This document shows, one piece after another, positions 47,998-59,988 of a stretch of DNA of 64,000 nt; the stretch's first letter is position 1, and each line of letters starts with the position of its first letter. Source of the stretch: Tomocerus qinae (Eukaryota; Arthropoda; Collembola; Entomobryomorpha; Tomoceridae). Location of the stretch: NCBI GenBank assembly GCA_020055645.1, contig CM034549.1:30091930-30155929 (forward strand). The letters are read 5' to 3'. The notes beneath the pieces are model-generated. The model made no database searches. It had not been told where the DNA came from and saw nothing but the letters and a program-made list of their open reading frames with translations. A program made the position numbers and the translations under genes.

Positions 47998-48372
47998 AAG
48001 TGGTGTGAAATCGCATAGAAAGTTTGAATTGATTATCTGACGTTACATGACTTTTTTAGTGAATTTTTAATGACCTTTGACCTTTTGCCACTTGTGAATT
48101 GACCTTGACATGACCTAACGAATACCTTTTTCGAACGAGCTATCTCATGACGTTCTACAATGTCAGTCGATAAATGAAGTTACGCCAATTTTTAATTTTT
48201 GGACCACGCCCAAGGCAGGGGTCCGATTTTGTCCGTTTTCGAACTAGACCTCGCTTTTCATCCCTACATTGCGTACTGAAAGTTTGAATGATTATCTCAA
48301 ACCGTTTTTGAATTATCGTGCTAGCAGACAGACAGATCAGGCATTCCTATAAAGCGGTGTTACACACCACTT
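47998..48372. mobile_element. 375-bp MITE
   Basis: It begins AAGTGGTGTGAAA, and the reverse complement of its end begins AAGTGGTGTGTAA. It contains a GACAGACAGA-type tract and a TTTTCGAACTAGACCTCGC segment, of a type I associate with dispersed arthropod repeats. It is non-coding. The target-site duplication is not evident. Confidence 0.7.
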
Positions 48373-49244
48373 AATACATTCATAATGGCGTGTGATAATT
48401 AACAAATGTGTACAAATCTATCGTTAGTCGCCAGTTTCATTTAAAAGTATATATTTCTAAAAGTTATTACTTTTGAGCAATTAATTTTGGACAACTTTGG
48501 AAATAAATGTCGTTGATTTCGGAAATCTATTTGTATGATCTATGCAGTTGTTACGTCATTTCGATGTAATAATGGAAGGTGGTAAATAGGATGTATATAA
48601 ATAGGTCAGGTTATTTCATTCATGCTAGCAATAGTCACGTATTAACGAAGTGAAAACTTTTTGTGTTCAGGGAATTCACCCTGGACCATCCCTGGACAAA
48701 CATTAACCCAATCACTGCGATAATAAACACAATACATTGAATTAATTGTTGAGATTGTATAATATTTGAAACATGTCCATGGGTATTGCTCAATACAAAT
48801 ATCTATGTAGCATTATATAAGAGTGCAGTTAAATGCTAATGTTACAATATGTTGTAGTATATTGTTATTCGGAAAAAAAACTAGTGTAGGGCATTCTCGG
48901 GAATGACAAAAATCGTCGTTTATTGACTTACACCTTGTTTTTAACCATGTCATAGACTCATGCACATGCACATACACTAATAAATTTATGTTCTCAGAAA
49001 TAATAGTATGCCTAGCTATTCATCAAAATACCGTTACCAACTATCAGTTATAGTAAGTAAATATTGTATGTCCATTAGAAAATTTTCATGTTTTGTTAGC
49101 CAATTCATATAACAAACTATTTATTTCGATCTCGTAATCCTATGCGCAGGCTAATTGACTAAATAATGTTTGTTTATCTCTGGCACGTATAAGCACTTAT
49201 GCTATTTACTGTTCAACTCAATCCTTTACCTCATTAATATATTA

Positions 49245-49455
49245 ATCAAGATGCCTTGATTGGTCCCATGGCTACGCCTCTCGGGGGCAAGGTGACGACA
49301 TGCTCCAGAAAACTGGTTTCCCCCAACCAGTTCTTTCCAACCACTTTACCCCCGATTTCGATTCGGAGAACTGGTTGGGGGAAACCAGTTTTCTGGAGCA
49401 TGTCGTCACTTTGTCCCTGAGGGCGGAGCCCTGGAAACATTCAAAGCACTTTGAT
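49245..49455. mobile_element. 211-bp palindromic MITE, copy 1
   Basis: A hairpin-forming element. Arms such as GACATGCTCCAGAAAACTGG and its reverse complement flank a short centre, and the ends are ATCAAGATGCC and GCACTTTGAT. ATTA lies on both sides. The open frame inside is a consequence of the palindrome. Confidence 0.85.
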
Positions 49456-50273
49456 ATTAATCATTAAATAACCACTTTTTATGCAAAAGCTAGTGGAGGA
49501 CGTGCGTAGTTGACATACTTGTTAATCCCTTCAGTTCCAGGGAAGCAATAATTATTCTGATGACCGATAACTATTTGATGACATGACTGATTTAACCAGC
49601 TTAATTATTCAGCTCTATTAGGTGCAAACGCCAAAATATGATTATGTATTTGTATATTATTACTTAGTTCAGCAATTAATTAGTATTTACCAAGGATTAC
49701 AACATGCAATATATTAACTGACAGGGAAATATTTTTAGTATGGCTCTAAGAGGGACAAGCTATACTCTAGGACCTAGGACGAACTGTCCTAGGTCTGTAA
49801 TGAATCAAAGACGTGATTTTGAGAATTTAAAAAAATTACATCTAACAGTAACTTCTAAAGATCAACAGTCATTAAATATAAATTGAAACAATGCGTCGGC
49901 TATCCTGCCTGCTACAAAGCAAGTTGGGTTTTGAACCAATTGTTAACATAAATACCCTTACGGTACTGACAACGTTGGTATATCATGCTTGGAATATGAT
50001 TCAGCTTTGTCTAATTCATTTTTATAGTAATTTTCTAACTGATGTATAACTAAGATATAGATATAGCTTATGGGTGTCAATTTGGAATAAAATTGCACTT
50101 GGGATTCCAATAGCTAATGCGTCATGAATAATGTAACGGTAGAATTAGCATGTTAACAACAGTAACATGTAATTAAGAAAAGAAGTGAAACAATGATAGA
50201 GAAGATGTGGAGCAGACATTCAGATCTTCTGATTCTGTAAACCGTGGGATTTTGTTTCGGTGATTTTTCTATA

Positions 50274-51393
50274 ATGGATTTTCCTCTCTCGTTTCCGAAA
50301 TCAGAGCTAAATTGTCATTCAGCTCACAGCGGGATTTATTATCATTTAACTCAAATAAGCAGTGCACTCTTACTATTGATAGGACATGACAAACATGCCG
50401 ACAGTTTTATTAGTAACATTTCATTGGGTTCATCCCAAGCATGGTACTTCAGGATGACTCAATTCGAAACTGTGTTATTTAGTCTGATCATGCTCCAAGT
50501 ACGTGAGTGAACGAAAGTTCAATCAAATGAAATTACTTTTATCACCCAATTCATAGCAATAATTAACAAGGTTATGATTATTACTATCTATTGGGTTTTG
50601 AAATATTTTTTTAACTTAGATGATTGTGCTTCGCTACCTGGAAATCTTACCGATAAACATTAACAATATATTTGCAAACGATCCAACAGGCCGGAGAAGG
50701 CGGAGGGCCATCGATGTTATCTGCAGTGAGGATACTCTAGCTGAATCCGTGTTCAGGGTACTCATCAATTATCATTCTTTTATTACTATTTACTTTCATG
50801 CTATAAAGATAGTTTTATAATGTTTGAGCTATATTTACTAATAGTCACGTACATGTAAGGGCTTTACCGAATTAGAAGTGTCTCTTGAAAACATCAGAAT
50901 AGTTCAAGTTTTATTTATTACGAGGAAATTCAAGCGTAAAATCCGGTTGAACTGATTTCAGATTTTACGCAAGCTGGACGAAGATGACTGCATATCATTG
51001 ACTCTTTGCGAATTGCAGCTGCAATTTGAAACATCAGCATGGGGGAAACAATTGCCTAAAGATACGAGGCTATTACTCAACGCTTTGCACATGTATGCAC
51101 TCAAAAATCTAAAATGGCACTTGATATGCATTGTGGACAGGTGCTTGAGAATTTTGATAATTATTTTAATGATGAATGTATCTGTTTTCAGGTCAGGGAA
51201 GAACAGAAAACAATTGGGAAATTGTCGAGGACTTTCTGCAGTAACCACTTACGAATCCGCTGTGCAATTACAATCCAATAGAAAATATGCAAATTCGACA
51301 GAATGTTTGGAACGCTTTCATGGATGCTCCCTTACGAAAGATGATATTATTCACTATGTTAATGTGTTAATTTCTGCTGAATTTATTACATGA
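50274..51393 (+). CDS. DM4/12 family protein, paralogue 1
   Basis: Four exons (50,274-50,498; 50,620-50,757; 50,962-51,092; 51,192-51,393) join to 231 residues. The C-terminal half carries the DM4/12 cysteine pattern: DDCISLTLCELQLQFE, LPKDTRLLLNAL, YESAVQL, then STECLERFHGCSLT. Exon 2 contains a polybasic GRRRRR that could be a proprotein-cleavage site. Exon 1 holds a hydrophobic MTQFETVLFSLIMLQ segment that may act as a signal anchor or peptide; the MDF start is chosen because paralogue 2 has the same start and length. The function of this arthropod family is not established. It is tail to tail with paralogue 2 and bracketed by the two 211-bp inverted elements. Confidence 0.8.
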
Positions 51394-51741
51394 TTTTATT
51401 ACATTAGATATAATATGTTAGTTTGTACTCATATCTGTATTCATGGTGTTGGAATAAATCTGGTAATTGTTCTCAAAATATCCAGACAGAGCAAAGGTCA
51501 AATCGTGAATGCGTAGGTACTTATGATAGTGATTCATCCATCATCTTTCTGCACCAGCAAAACAGACAGTTTGCTGAAGTAATTGATTGCAATTGCTCTT
51601 AACACTGGATTAATGCATGTTTACATTGCGTCAATCATGCATTGTTTTGCATGCGATTTTAGGGAATAACGAGTGTACATTCTACTATTGAAGTAATCGA
51701 TGAATCACGCTTGTCAATATCAACATTAATTTAATATATAT

Positions 51742-51952
51742 TTCAAAGTGATTTGAATGTTTCCAGGGCTCCGCCCTCAGGGACAAAGTGACGACATGCT
51801 CCAGAAAACTGGTTTCCCCCAACCAGTTCTCCGAATCGAAATCGGGGGTAAAGTAGTTGGAACGAACTGGTTGGGGGAAACCAGTTTTCTGGAGCATGTC
51901 GTCACCTTGCCCCTGAGAGGCGTAGCCATGGGACCAATCAAGGCATCTTGAT
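51742..51952. mobile_element. 211-bp palindromic MITE, copy 2 (opposite orientation)
   Basis: Nearly identical to the reverse complement of 49,245-49,455, with the same length and only a few differences, for example at the loop. It lies just 3' of the first DM4/12 gene. Confidence 0.85.
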
Positions 51953-52012
51953 ATATTTTTTATTTCAAAAGAACAATGCAGAATGGAACAGCTCATCACT
52001 TATACTTTTATT

Positions 52013-54139
52013 TTAAAATGAGAAATCTTGATTTCCTATTATTTTTACAAAATCAAATATCTCTTCTGAAGTTGATGGACAGGAATGATATTTCTGTTGA
52101 CATATAGTAGAATTAGTCGTAGTTCCAGAGAAATAGCTGCGATAACCATCTTCCACTGCATTTTCAAAGTCTTCGATGTTGTCAATCCTACGGCTATCTG
52201 GATCAAGTGAAACATTTCTTTTGTGTCGTCTTTCTCCAGACCTTAATTCATAAAAATACGTTTTTATGATAAAAGTACAAAGGAACTCAGTACTCACAAA
52301 GATAGGAAGAAAATTATATTAACTGAACATAATGTAAATTAATGTACCTCTTCAAGGAAGTTAGCACCAGTTTTGTTTCATCTGATAAACTCCAATCGGG
52401 TTTCGATAAATAGTTACTTTGTATCTCACATATCATCCTGAATGTACATTCATTGGGGTCCAAGCGTTTTATTAGCTTTAAATACAATTTATTGTATCAA
52501 GTCAGATAAATAGTAGTTGATATTTGATATAATGCAAGTTCGTAAGATAAATGGAGCATACATTAAGTATTTGAATTCCTAGGTCTCTCCGGATGCCAAT
52601 GGCACTCGTGACTTCCCTTTTCTTCCTTCCAGAAGGCATGCCGTTGATTAAATTGCTTAAGTTCATAGGCATTATTCCTAGAGTATTTAGGAGTGCAAAC
52701 TAAGGAAAAAGATTTAAAAAATTGATTGATTAGTGATTAATTGGCTTGAATTATTAGCAGGGCCGCAGCCATAAAAAAGTTTCGGGGGGGGGGGGGATAA
52801 TTTTTGCGATGCAAAATGTACAGGGTGGTCCTAATATAATAGGCGAGTGTTTGACCTCAAATAACTTTTGAACGGCTGGATCAATTTTAACAAGATATGG
52901 ATCGTTTTAAAGACAAACGCATTTTGAGTGAACTGTTAAAAGGAGATGAATACCAAATATCAGTATCAATGTTCAAAGTCAGGGAGAAAATATTTTTGAA
53001 AAATGTGCAATTTAAACGATTTGTTCTCACTTTAAACGTCAATAACTTATCAAAGGGAACTTTAATCTAAACAAGGTGCACATCATTCGAAAGAGGATTA
53101 AATACCTAGTGTTTGCCGTAAGTAACATCCATATGGTAGGAGTATTACAGAACCAAAGCTTAGAGAGATCACAAAGAAGGAATTCGTTATCCTATCTTTC
53201 ATTTAACCCCCAAATTGACCAATCGGGACAAGCTATTTAAATAACAAACCCCATGACCAAAGAACTGTCCTAAGGATTTCAAATTATTCGTTTCTTAAAC
53301 CTCATGGTGCGTAAAAGATAAAGATGGCAACAGCTAACCTGACAGATAATGACATGCATCCAAATCCCGGCTCAATTAACCTTTTCAGGTAACATAACTT
53401 ATTGAGACTTTAGTAATAAGAATGTGTAATCTTACGTAATTTTGTGCGTAATTCTAACTCTAATCGTTGGTTGTCGTCATGTTTCAACTCATTTGATGAG
53501 AGTTTACCAATTTGGGGGTTAATGAAATCAAAGGATAATGATTTCTTTGAATTCCTTCTTTGTGATCTCTCTAAGCTTTGGTTCTGTAATACTCCTACCA
53601 TATGGATGAAACTTACGGAAAACACTAGGTATTTAATCCTCTTTCGAATGATGTGCACCTTGTTTAGATTAAAGTTCCCTTTGATAAGTTATTGACGTTT
53701 AAAGTGAGAACAAATCGTTTAAATTGCGCATTTTTCAAAAATATTTTCTCCCTGACTTTGAACAGTGATACTGATATTTGGTATGTATCTCCTTTTAACA
53801 GTTCACTCAAAATGCGTTTGTCTTTAAAATGATCCATATCTTGTTAAAATTGATCCAGCCGTTCAAAAGTTATTTGAGGTCAAACACTCGCCTATTATAT
53901 TAGGACCACCCTGTATATCTTTTGATTACCTGTCCGATGACGAGAAATAGAAAAACAGTTTCAAAAGGGGTCATTGCGAAATACCATCGCCATGTTGGCT
54001 CTAAGGATAAATTTGTAAAAATAGCTTCTACATTAGATAACGGTGCGCTAGCAAACAGCAACACAGACGATACCAATTCGGATAATGGGGCAGAGTCTAA
54101 ATAATTTTCTCTAAGAGAAGGGGCTAGGGTAAAATCCAT
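52013..54139 (-). CDS. DM4/12 family protein, paralogue 2
   Basis: Four exons (53,930-54,139; 52,562-52,699; 52,348-52,475; 52,013-52,241) give 234 residues. The exon phases match paralogue 1, and both second exons are 138 nt. The signature is clearer here: NECTFRMICEIQSNYLS, LSDETKLVLTSL, FENAVEDGYRSYFSG, then CQQKYHSCPSTSEEIFDFV. Exon 2 carries GRKKR in the place of the GRRRRR of paralogue 1. Exon 1 ends WYFAMTPFETVFLFLVIGQ, aligned with WYFRMTQFETVLFSLIMLQ. Intron 1 is enlarged by a 1.1-kb fold-back element. Probably secreted, role unknown. Confidence 0.8.
52784..52796. repeat. G13 homopolymer
   Basis: Thirteen consecutive G follow GCAGGGCCGCAGCCAT in intron 1 of DM4/12 paralogue 2. Length may be uncertain for assembly reasons. 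Confidence 0.85.
52821..53913. mobile_element. 1.1-kb fold-back element with TA target site
   Basis: The ends are CAGGGTGGTCCTAATATA and its reverse complement, directly flanked by TA on both sides (52,819-52,820 and 53,914-53,915). The inverted arms extend for about 400 bp, to the CCCCCAAATTG region near 53,215 and 53,510, around a loop of roughly 290 bp. The TA duplication fits a Tc1/mariner-type non-autonomous element. No transposase was recognised in the loop. Confidence 0.85.
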
Positions 54140-56551
54140 GATTGACTTGATTCATTCACCGATTCTTGGCCACTTGACTAAGACAAGGATTTGTTTAGAC
54201 ATTAGACAAGAAACTAGAAGATTGTTTGATGAAACATTATGAAATACCTACCCACCTATTTACGTATACGAACCAAAATCTGCAGATGAAAATTGTCTAT
54301 AGAACAGTTAGCTAACTGTTATTAGGAACTGTTTGGAACTGTATAGAATTACTTTCAGTAACATGAATATTATACAAATATTGTAATTTATAAATTTTAA
54401 CTGTTTATTAGCATAATGATGTTCATGGTTCATTTTAACTTGTCTTATGACTAATAGGAAAACTGTCATTAGCAGAGTATTATAAGCAGTAATCATATGC
54501 TCCGTGCTTCCAAATGCTGCATAAAATTCTAATTAAAATAAGTATAGATTCTACAAATATAAATAATTCATGGACAGCTTCCCAAAAGTAAAGGTTATAG
54601 ATGCATCTGACATTTTGACACTTCCAAGCCTAGCGTCCTCATCCTAGGACATCATAGTGCAACGAATTTTTTGAACCTAATAATATAGATACGCAAACAA
54701 ATTATGATAACAAACCTATTACACTAATGAGATAATGAACTAATGAAATGGCATGCGACATAGCATTATTACTATTACAAGTAATTTATTTAAACAGTCG
54801 TTTGATTTGATTTGGACTGTCGTGCCATATAGTGTACACCTGAGGATGTATTTTCCTGATTAGATTGTGAGACCATAAAACGAGTCTACTGATATTTCAT
54901 GTAATTTTTACCCATACTAGGAAAACACTTGATAGTATTACCATTTTATCATTGTGTTAACGAATGGATTATTTTAGCTGTAAGATTCATTAGTATGAAG
55001 GAAGCAAGTACGCACATGCAGTTATCATCAGGACGGTAGAATATTACGCTAGGCAAAATGATATGAGTTAGAATGTTATTTATAGCTGCTTACAAGAAGA
55101 AACGTTTGTAACATGCAAAGCATTATTGGCAAAAAATCTTTACTATACAATTATTTTCACTTCGGAATGCTTTATATTTTTCAGATTTCTTGTAATTATG
55201 TTCACACGTAAACCAAAAATAGTCATCACAGTCATTATACAGTATACAAGATTACTCGGTAGAATTCAAGGTCATGCAACCAGATCCTGGACACAAACGG
55301 ACTCTCTGCACCTATTGAATAATGCATTACAGCCATTCATATTAAAAGGAAATGTCAATCATCGGATAGTAAAATAAAATAAGCATGGAGATAGTATGTT
55401 ATCAAAATTGAACTAAATAACTTCACTGTTTGAAGATTTTTACTTTAACATTCACGCTTCAAGGACCCTAATTCGGAAATCTATTTGATAAGACCATTAT
55501 GGGTGAGTGAGCGAGCAGGGAGAAATTGTTCATTGACACTAGACTGGATATTATCTGGATACTGGCAGTACATTTTATCCGTCCTTTCACAAACGTTCTC
55601 TGGACTGATAAATGTGTTCGTTCTATTATTTAAATCACAGTAGTCAGTTAGTGTAATACTTGCTATGCTAGCTCTGGTAATGCACTTCTTCTTTCAGTTG
55701 AGTACATCGAGTAGATGAATACTATTACGACAATCAGAGTACATGGAATGAGTTTTAAGAATTTTTTCTTTGTTTTTGCGTTAACGAAGAAAATAAATGA
55801 TTTTCTCAGTCACTTATACTTTATGCTAAAGCAGGGACAGAAAATCTTCCGTACACCTTCATTTCACATGTAGAAGATATGACATAATAAATGCTTGACC
55901 ATTTCAAAGATTCCATTTAAGTAAGTTAGTCATTCAGCTATATTTTACTGCAATGAATTGATAGTGTGTTATGTATAAGCACTGACGAGTACTGAGTATA
56001 CTAGTGTTAGATACGAATTATACATTTACTGTATAAGAACATAAGTCTGCATTGTCAGTTACTTTTAAACAATAGGCCGATGTTCATAAGCTTTTACTGA
56101 TAAATTTACTTCCGGTGTATTCTTAGATTAAGATATCGTTGTTATTGAGTAGGGAAGCTAAATCATTTACGTTTCTTACATCTCCTAACTTTATGCTTAA
56201 CTTATAGAGTATGCAAACGTTATTAGAAGAATGAGCCTTAATGCCATAGTATAAGAATGAGTCAGAAGTGGTTATAATATTATTGTATGTAATAGCAGTG
56301 CATGTAATGAAATCTGCATCGTTGCATCTTAAAAGATCATCGAAGACTTTGCAAGCTTATTCATTTCATCACTGCTTTTTGTATATCCACCACACAAATA
56401 ATGTATCATTAACTCCTATTTGGTCCTCTAATGTGGCCTGTACAACAGTACAACATATCATAGTCATCATAGGACGTAATTATACTTGCTGAGTGCATTA
56501 GGAGGGCTGCTCTAGAATTATAATAGAATAATATCTTCAATAAACCTAAAG
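54140..56551. other. Intergenic, no confirmed gene
   Basis: 2.4 kb of AT-rich DNA. A minus-strand frame at 54,308-54,496 begins MITAYNTLLMTVFLLVIRQ and may be an orphan signal-peptide exon. A plus-strand frame at 55,126-55,377 is unrecognised. Confidence 0.45.
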
Positions 56552-58078
56552 ATGAATTTTACCTGCCGCCTTATTCCTTATGTCCTTATTGTTTTAGTTT
56601 CTTTAACATCTTGTGAAAGTAATCCGGAAATTTTCAATCCTAGTGGTTTTCGTCAAATCTCATATTTATATAACAGTTATCCAAGGGTGGACAATCGAAA
56701 TCGTTATTCGGACACAAGGCAGAGAAATAGGTGTAACAAAAATATTGAAATCGAAAATGGAGACAGAAGATTCCGTGAAAGAGGCAGCTTGGTTAAATTC
56801 AATTGTAATAATGGTTACACGTAAGTTCACTTTCTGGTTCTAATTTCCTTTACTTCAAGCCTATTAACACCCTAGCTTCATCTCGTCATAGTTTAATTAA
56901 CGAGCATTTATATTTTTGCAGATTAGTTGGTGCAACTATTGCTGTCTGCCTTAGAGATGAATGGTCTGAACCAATACCATACTGTGTCAGTAAGTGTAAA
57001 TCGCCCTTTGATATCAATTTTGAGTATCATCTTAATTACAAAACGATACCAGAAAGAGTTCGATTAGGAAAATTAAGGAATTTATTTGTTTTCCCGGTAT
57101 AAAAATACTGAACTTTGGTAAATGTATGTCTTTTTTGTAGAAGCCGGTTGTAGAAGAATCGTGGTCCCTGTTAATTCTTTTGTACGGCAAAGTTTTGGCG
57201 GAGGGGTGATCTACTTTTATTGTGACGATGGCTACAGACTAGTTGGATCGGATTTGTTAACTTGTGACGGACGCTTATGGAATGGAACAGAACCGACATG
57301 TCAAGGTTTATTTTATGACATTATTATTTCCACTTCATAAATGTTTTATCTCGGTTTATCCGTAAAACGCTATACGTGTATAATCTTCTTCTATCAGAAA
57401 TGAGATACTACAATTACAATATTGTCATGGTCTAATTATTTTGTCTCAATCTACAGCAATCAACCCTCCTACTACTACCACAGTGGGAACGACAGTGAAC
57501 TTGGAATCTTGGGATAAACATATTATTACAACGGCTCCGGCTCCAATCAATTCGACTATCAATGTAAATGAAACCTCCGTATTTCTGACTAATTCTAGTG
57601 CAGAAGAAAACATAAATAATGCTAATGTTTCCATTGCTGAAAAAAATAGCACTACTAACACTAGTGATATTGGAATGGTAACTTCTAACAATAATTCTAC
57701 AAATCGATTACCTATACCTTCTGCTACAACTCAGCCGGAAAGCAATTCTGGTAATATCACACTCACTAATTCCACAATCGTCCAAACAATTACTGAAGCT
57801 AACCACAACACAATTTACCATTCAACCACAACTACTAAAGCAATCATTCCCACCAATGAAGTCATAACCGTCTCTCCAAATACAGCAAACAGATCTGCTT
57901 ATTCTAATTCCACAGGAAATGCTACAACTAATCCGACAGATTCTTCCAACATTGTAACCCCTGTAATTTCAAATGTAACACCGATATTAACTTTACTAAC
58001 TATTCCAACAACTGCTAAGAGTACACCAACAACTCTCACCGCACCTACTACTACCAGTGAAAGTCCAACTTCGAAACA

Positions 58079-58117
<39 letters not shown>

Positions 58118-59048
58118 AACTTTGAAACCTGTAACCACCACTACAACTACTTTGAGACCTTCTACTACTATCACGACTACAACCTCGAAACCTACGACCA
58201 CGACCACGACCACAACTTTGCATCCCACTATTACTACCACAACTACTTTAAAGCCCACAACTACAACATTGAGACCAACGCCAGCCATAACAACTTCTAC
58301 AACTCTGAGACCCACAACCACTACTACTACTCTGAGACCGACTACTTCGACAACTAAGAGACCGACAACTACAACTCAGAGACCGACTACTACGACAGCT
58401 AAGAGACCAACTACTACAACTAAGAGACCAACTACTACAACTAAGAGACCAACTACTACAACTAAGAGACCAACTACTACAACAAAGAGACCGACTACTA
58501 CAACAATTCGGAGGCCTAAAACCACAACCAGTACAACTACATCAAGACCAACTACAACTAGTATACCATGGACAACTTCGAAACCCACGACAACTCGGAG
58601 AGTAACTATTATTGCTAAATCGACTCCAACAACAAAAATTATTGCACGGACCACGGAAACTCCATACTATTCGAGTTTTGATGATGACGATGATAACCAC
58701 AGTCAGAGTAGTTATGTTCCTTTAGTCCCTCACCGACATCGTCCCATCGACCAAAAAGGGAAGTTTGGAAATAAAACTCCGAAAGAAATTGCTGCCAATA
58801 CCAAAGCGTCTAAACTAAATGTGACTGATAATGATCACATTTCCTTTGGGCATATTATGTATGTACTTGGAATGATAGTTATTGCTATCCTTTTATTTTC
58901 TGTAGTAAGTGTCACATTGTTGTACTGCTGGCGAAAAAATAAAGGAATCGCCAGAGCTAGATCCTATGATTTGGATGGGCGAACATTGTCTGCTCATGAC
59001 GCTAATGAGGACTTTATGTGGCTTGAAAACCGTGACGATAGACTTTAG
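56552..59048 (+). CDS. Sushi (CCP) domain, mucin-stalk transmembrane protein
   Basis: Type I membrane protein, four exons (56,552-56,820; 56,922-56,989; 57,141-57,305; 57,457-59,048), 697 residues. Signal peptide: MNFTCRLIPYVLIVLVSLTS. Two complement-control modules follow: module 1 from RCNKNIEIENGDRRF through VKFNCNNGYT to DEWSEPIPYC, and module 2 from GCRRIVVP through FYCDDGYRLVGS to LWNGTEPTC. Each has four cysteines and the late tryptophan. Exon 4 encodes a Thr/Asn-rich stalk of more than 400 residues with an ACT/ACA microsatellite and repeated KRPTTTT heptads. The TM helix (about residues 634-658) is IMYVLGMIVIAILLFSVVSV..., followed by a 39-residue tail with RARSYDLDG and an acidic end. 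Partner unknown; an adhesion or barrier-surface role is inference. Confidence 0.85.
58080..58510 (+). repeat. Threonine-coding microsatellite and 21-nt KRPTTTT repeats
   Basis: An (ACT)n/(ACA)n run near 58,081-58,125 is followed by about seven 21-nt units encoding (K/Q)RPTTTT between roughly 58,350 and 58,510, all in frame within the sushi/mucin gene. Length variation between alleles is likely. Confidence 0.85.
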
Positions 59049-59131
59049 TAGTTATAATTTTAGAGTTTTATTAGGTACCTTATATAGCTGTAAAAAGAGT
59101 AAGTAATAATATATCCTCATTCATATACATA

Positions 59132-59547
59132 AGTAGTAATCAAAAGTAGAATCGAATCCGATTTGATTTACTTTTTTGCATCAAAACTGCGTCTGCTCAT
59201 GCGCGAACAAGAAAATCGTATCGTTCTCATCGGAATTTTTTGAATCGTCTCCTGGGACGATTTAGATTCGGATTAGAAAGATTTTGGTTGGAAAATCGCA
59301 GGTTGTTATGGGGACAACCACACTTTTTTAGCTAAGCTCAAGGTGAGTGAAATTGTTATGGGGACAATTACCATGACAATTTTACTCACCTTGGCTAAGC
59401 TGTAAAATATCATTACTTTTGTTATTGAATCGTCATAGTTGTCAAATTATTTTAATCTGTGCACTCAAAAGCTACGTTGGATTTGATCCATTTTCTTCAA
59501 TCTGAATCTAAATCAAATCCGATTCGATTTTACTTTTGATTACTACT
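59132..59547. mobile_element. 416-bp MITE between convergent genes
   Basis: The left end AGTAGTAATCAAAAGTA is matched in inverted orientation at 59,531-59,547. The following ATCGAATC(C/G)GATTTGATTT is also shared. ATA lies at both borders. A smaller internal hairpin (GTTATGGGGACAA, CTCACCTTGGCTAAGCT) is present. Confidence 0.75.
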
Positions 59548-59988
59548 ATAGGTGTACGATCATATAAGTGATTTACAGATCAGAGCCACTCTTACATTTA
59601 TCACAATCACAGTATCAAGTACGTATACGTTATATGCATTTTTTTTGCACAAATATGGATAATGATAAGCGTTTTACAAAAATAAGTGGCATGTGTGTAC
59701 CCAACCCAGTTATTTACAAATGTTTATACTTGCAAAATTACAAGTTTAAATTAAAAATAAAAAGACGAATCTTTTCTAAAAGGGAAATGCAGTCGTTTGT
59801 ATACTTATACTGTACCATTTTAAACATACTATACTTGCACTATAAAATTTACATTGTAATATATTTTATTATATGTAAGCGAAGAAATGCAAATTATTTA
59901 AAAATATTTTTTAGAAAAATTGAATAATTATATAAGCAAAACGGATTACTAAAAATGTTAGATAAACTCGTGTACAGTGTTGTTTCAT
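59548..59988. other. 3' flank of MITD1, no gene seen
   Basis: AT-rich sequence; the open frame at 59,568-59,927 is low complexity and not convincing. Confidence 0.45.

Noticed and set aside
49246-49440. Frame inside the first 211-bp palindrome, with a matching one at 51,757-51,951
   Set aside because: Both frames are read through a near-perfect inverted repeat. The element has no transposase, and the frame is an expected by-product.
53410-53658. Frames on both strands within 53,410-53,695
   Set aside because: They lie in the arms and loop of the fold-back element and are unlike any transposase I know.
57899-58321. Valine-rich minus-strand frames at 57,446-58,654
   Set aside because: They are antisense shadows of the Thr-coding ACN repeats of the mucin stalk.
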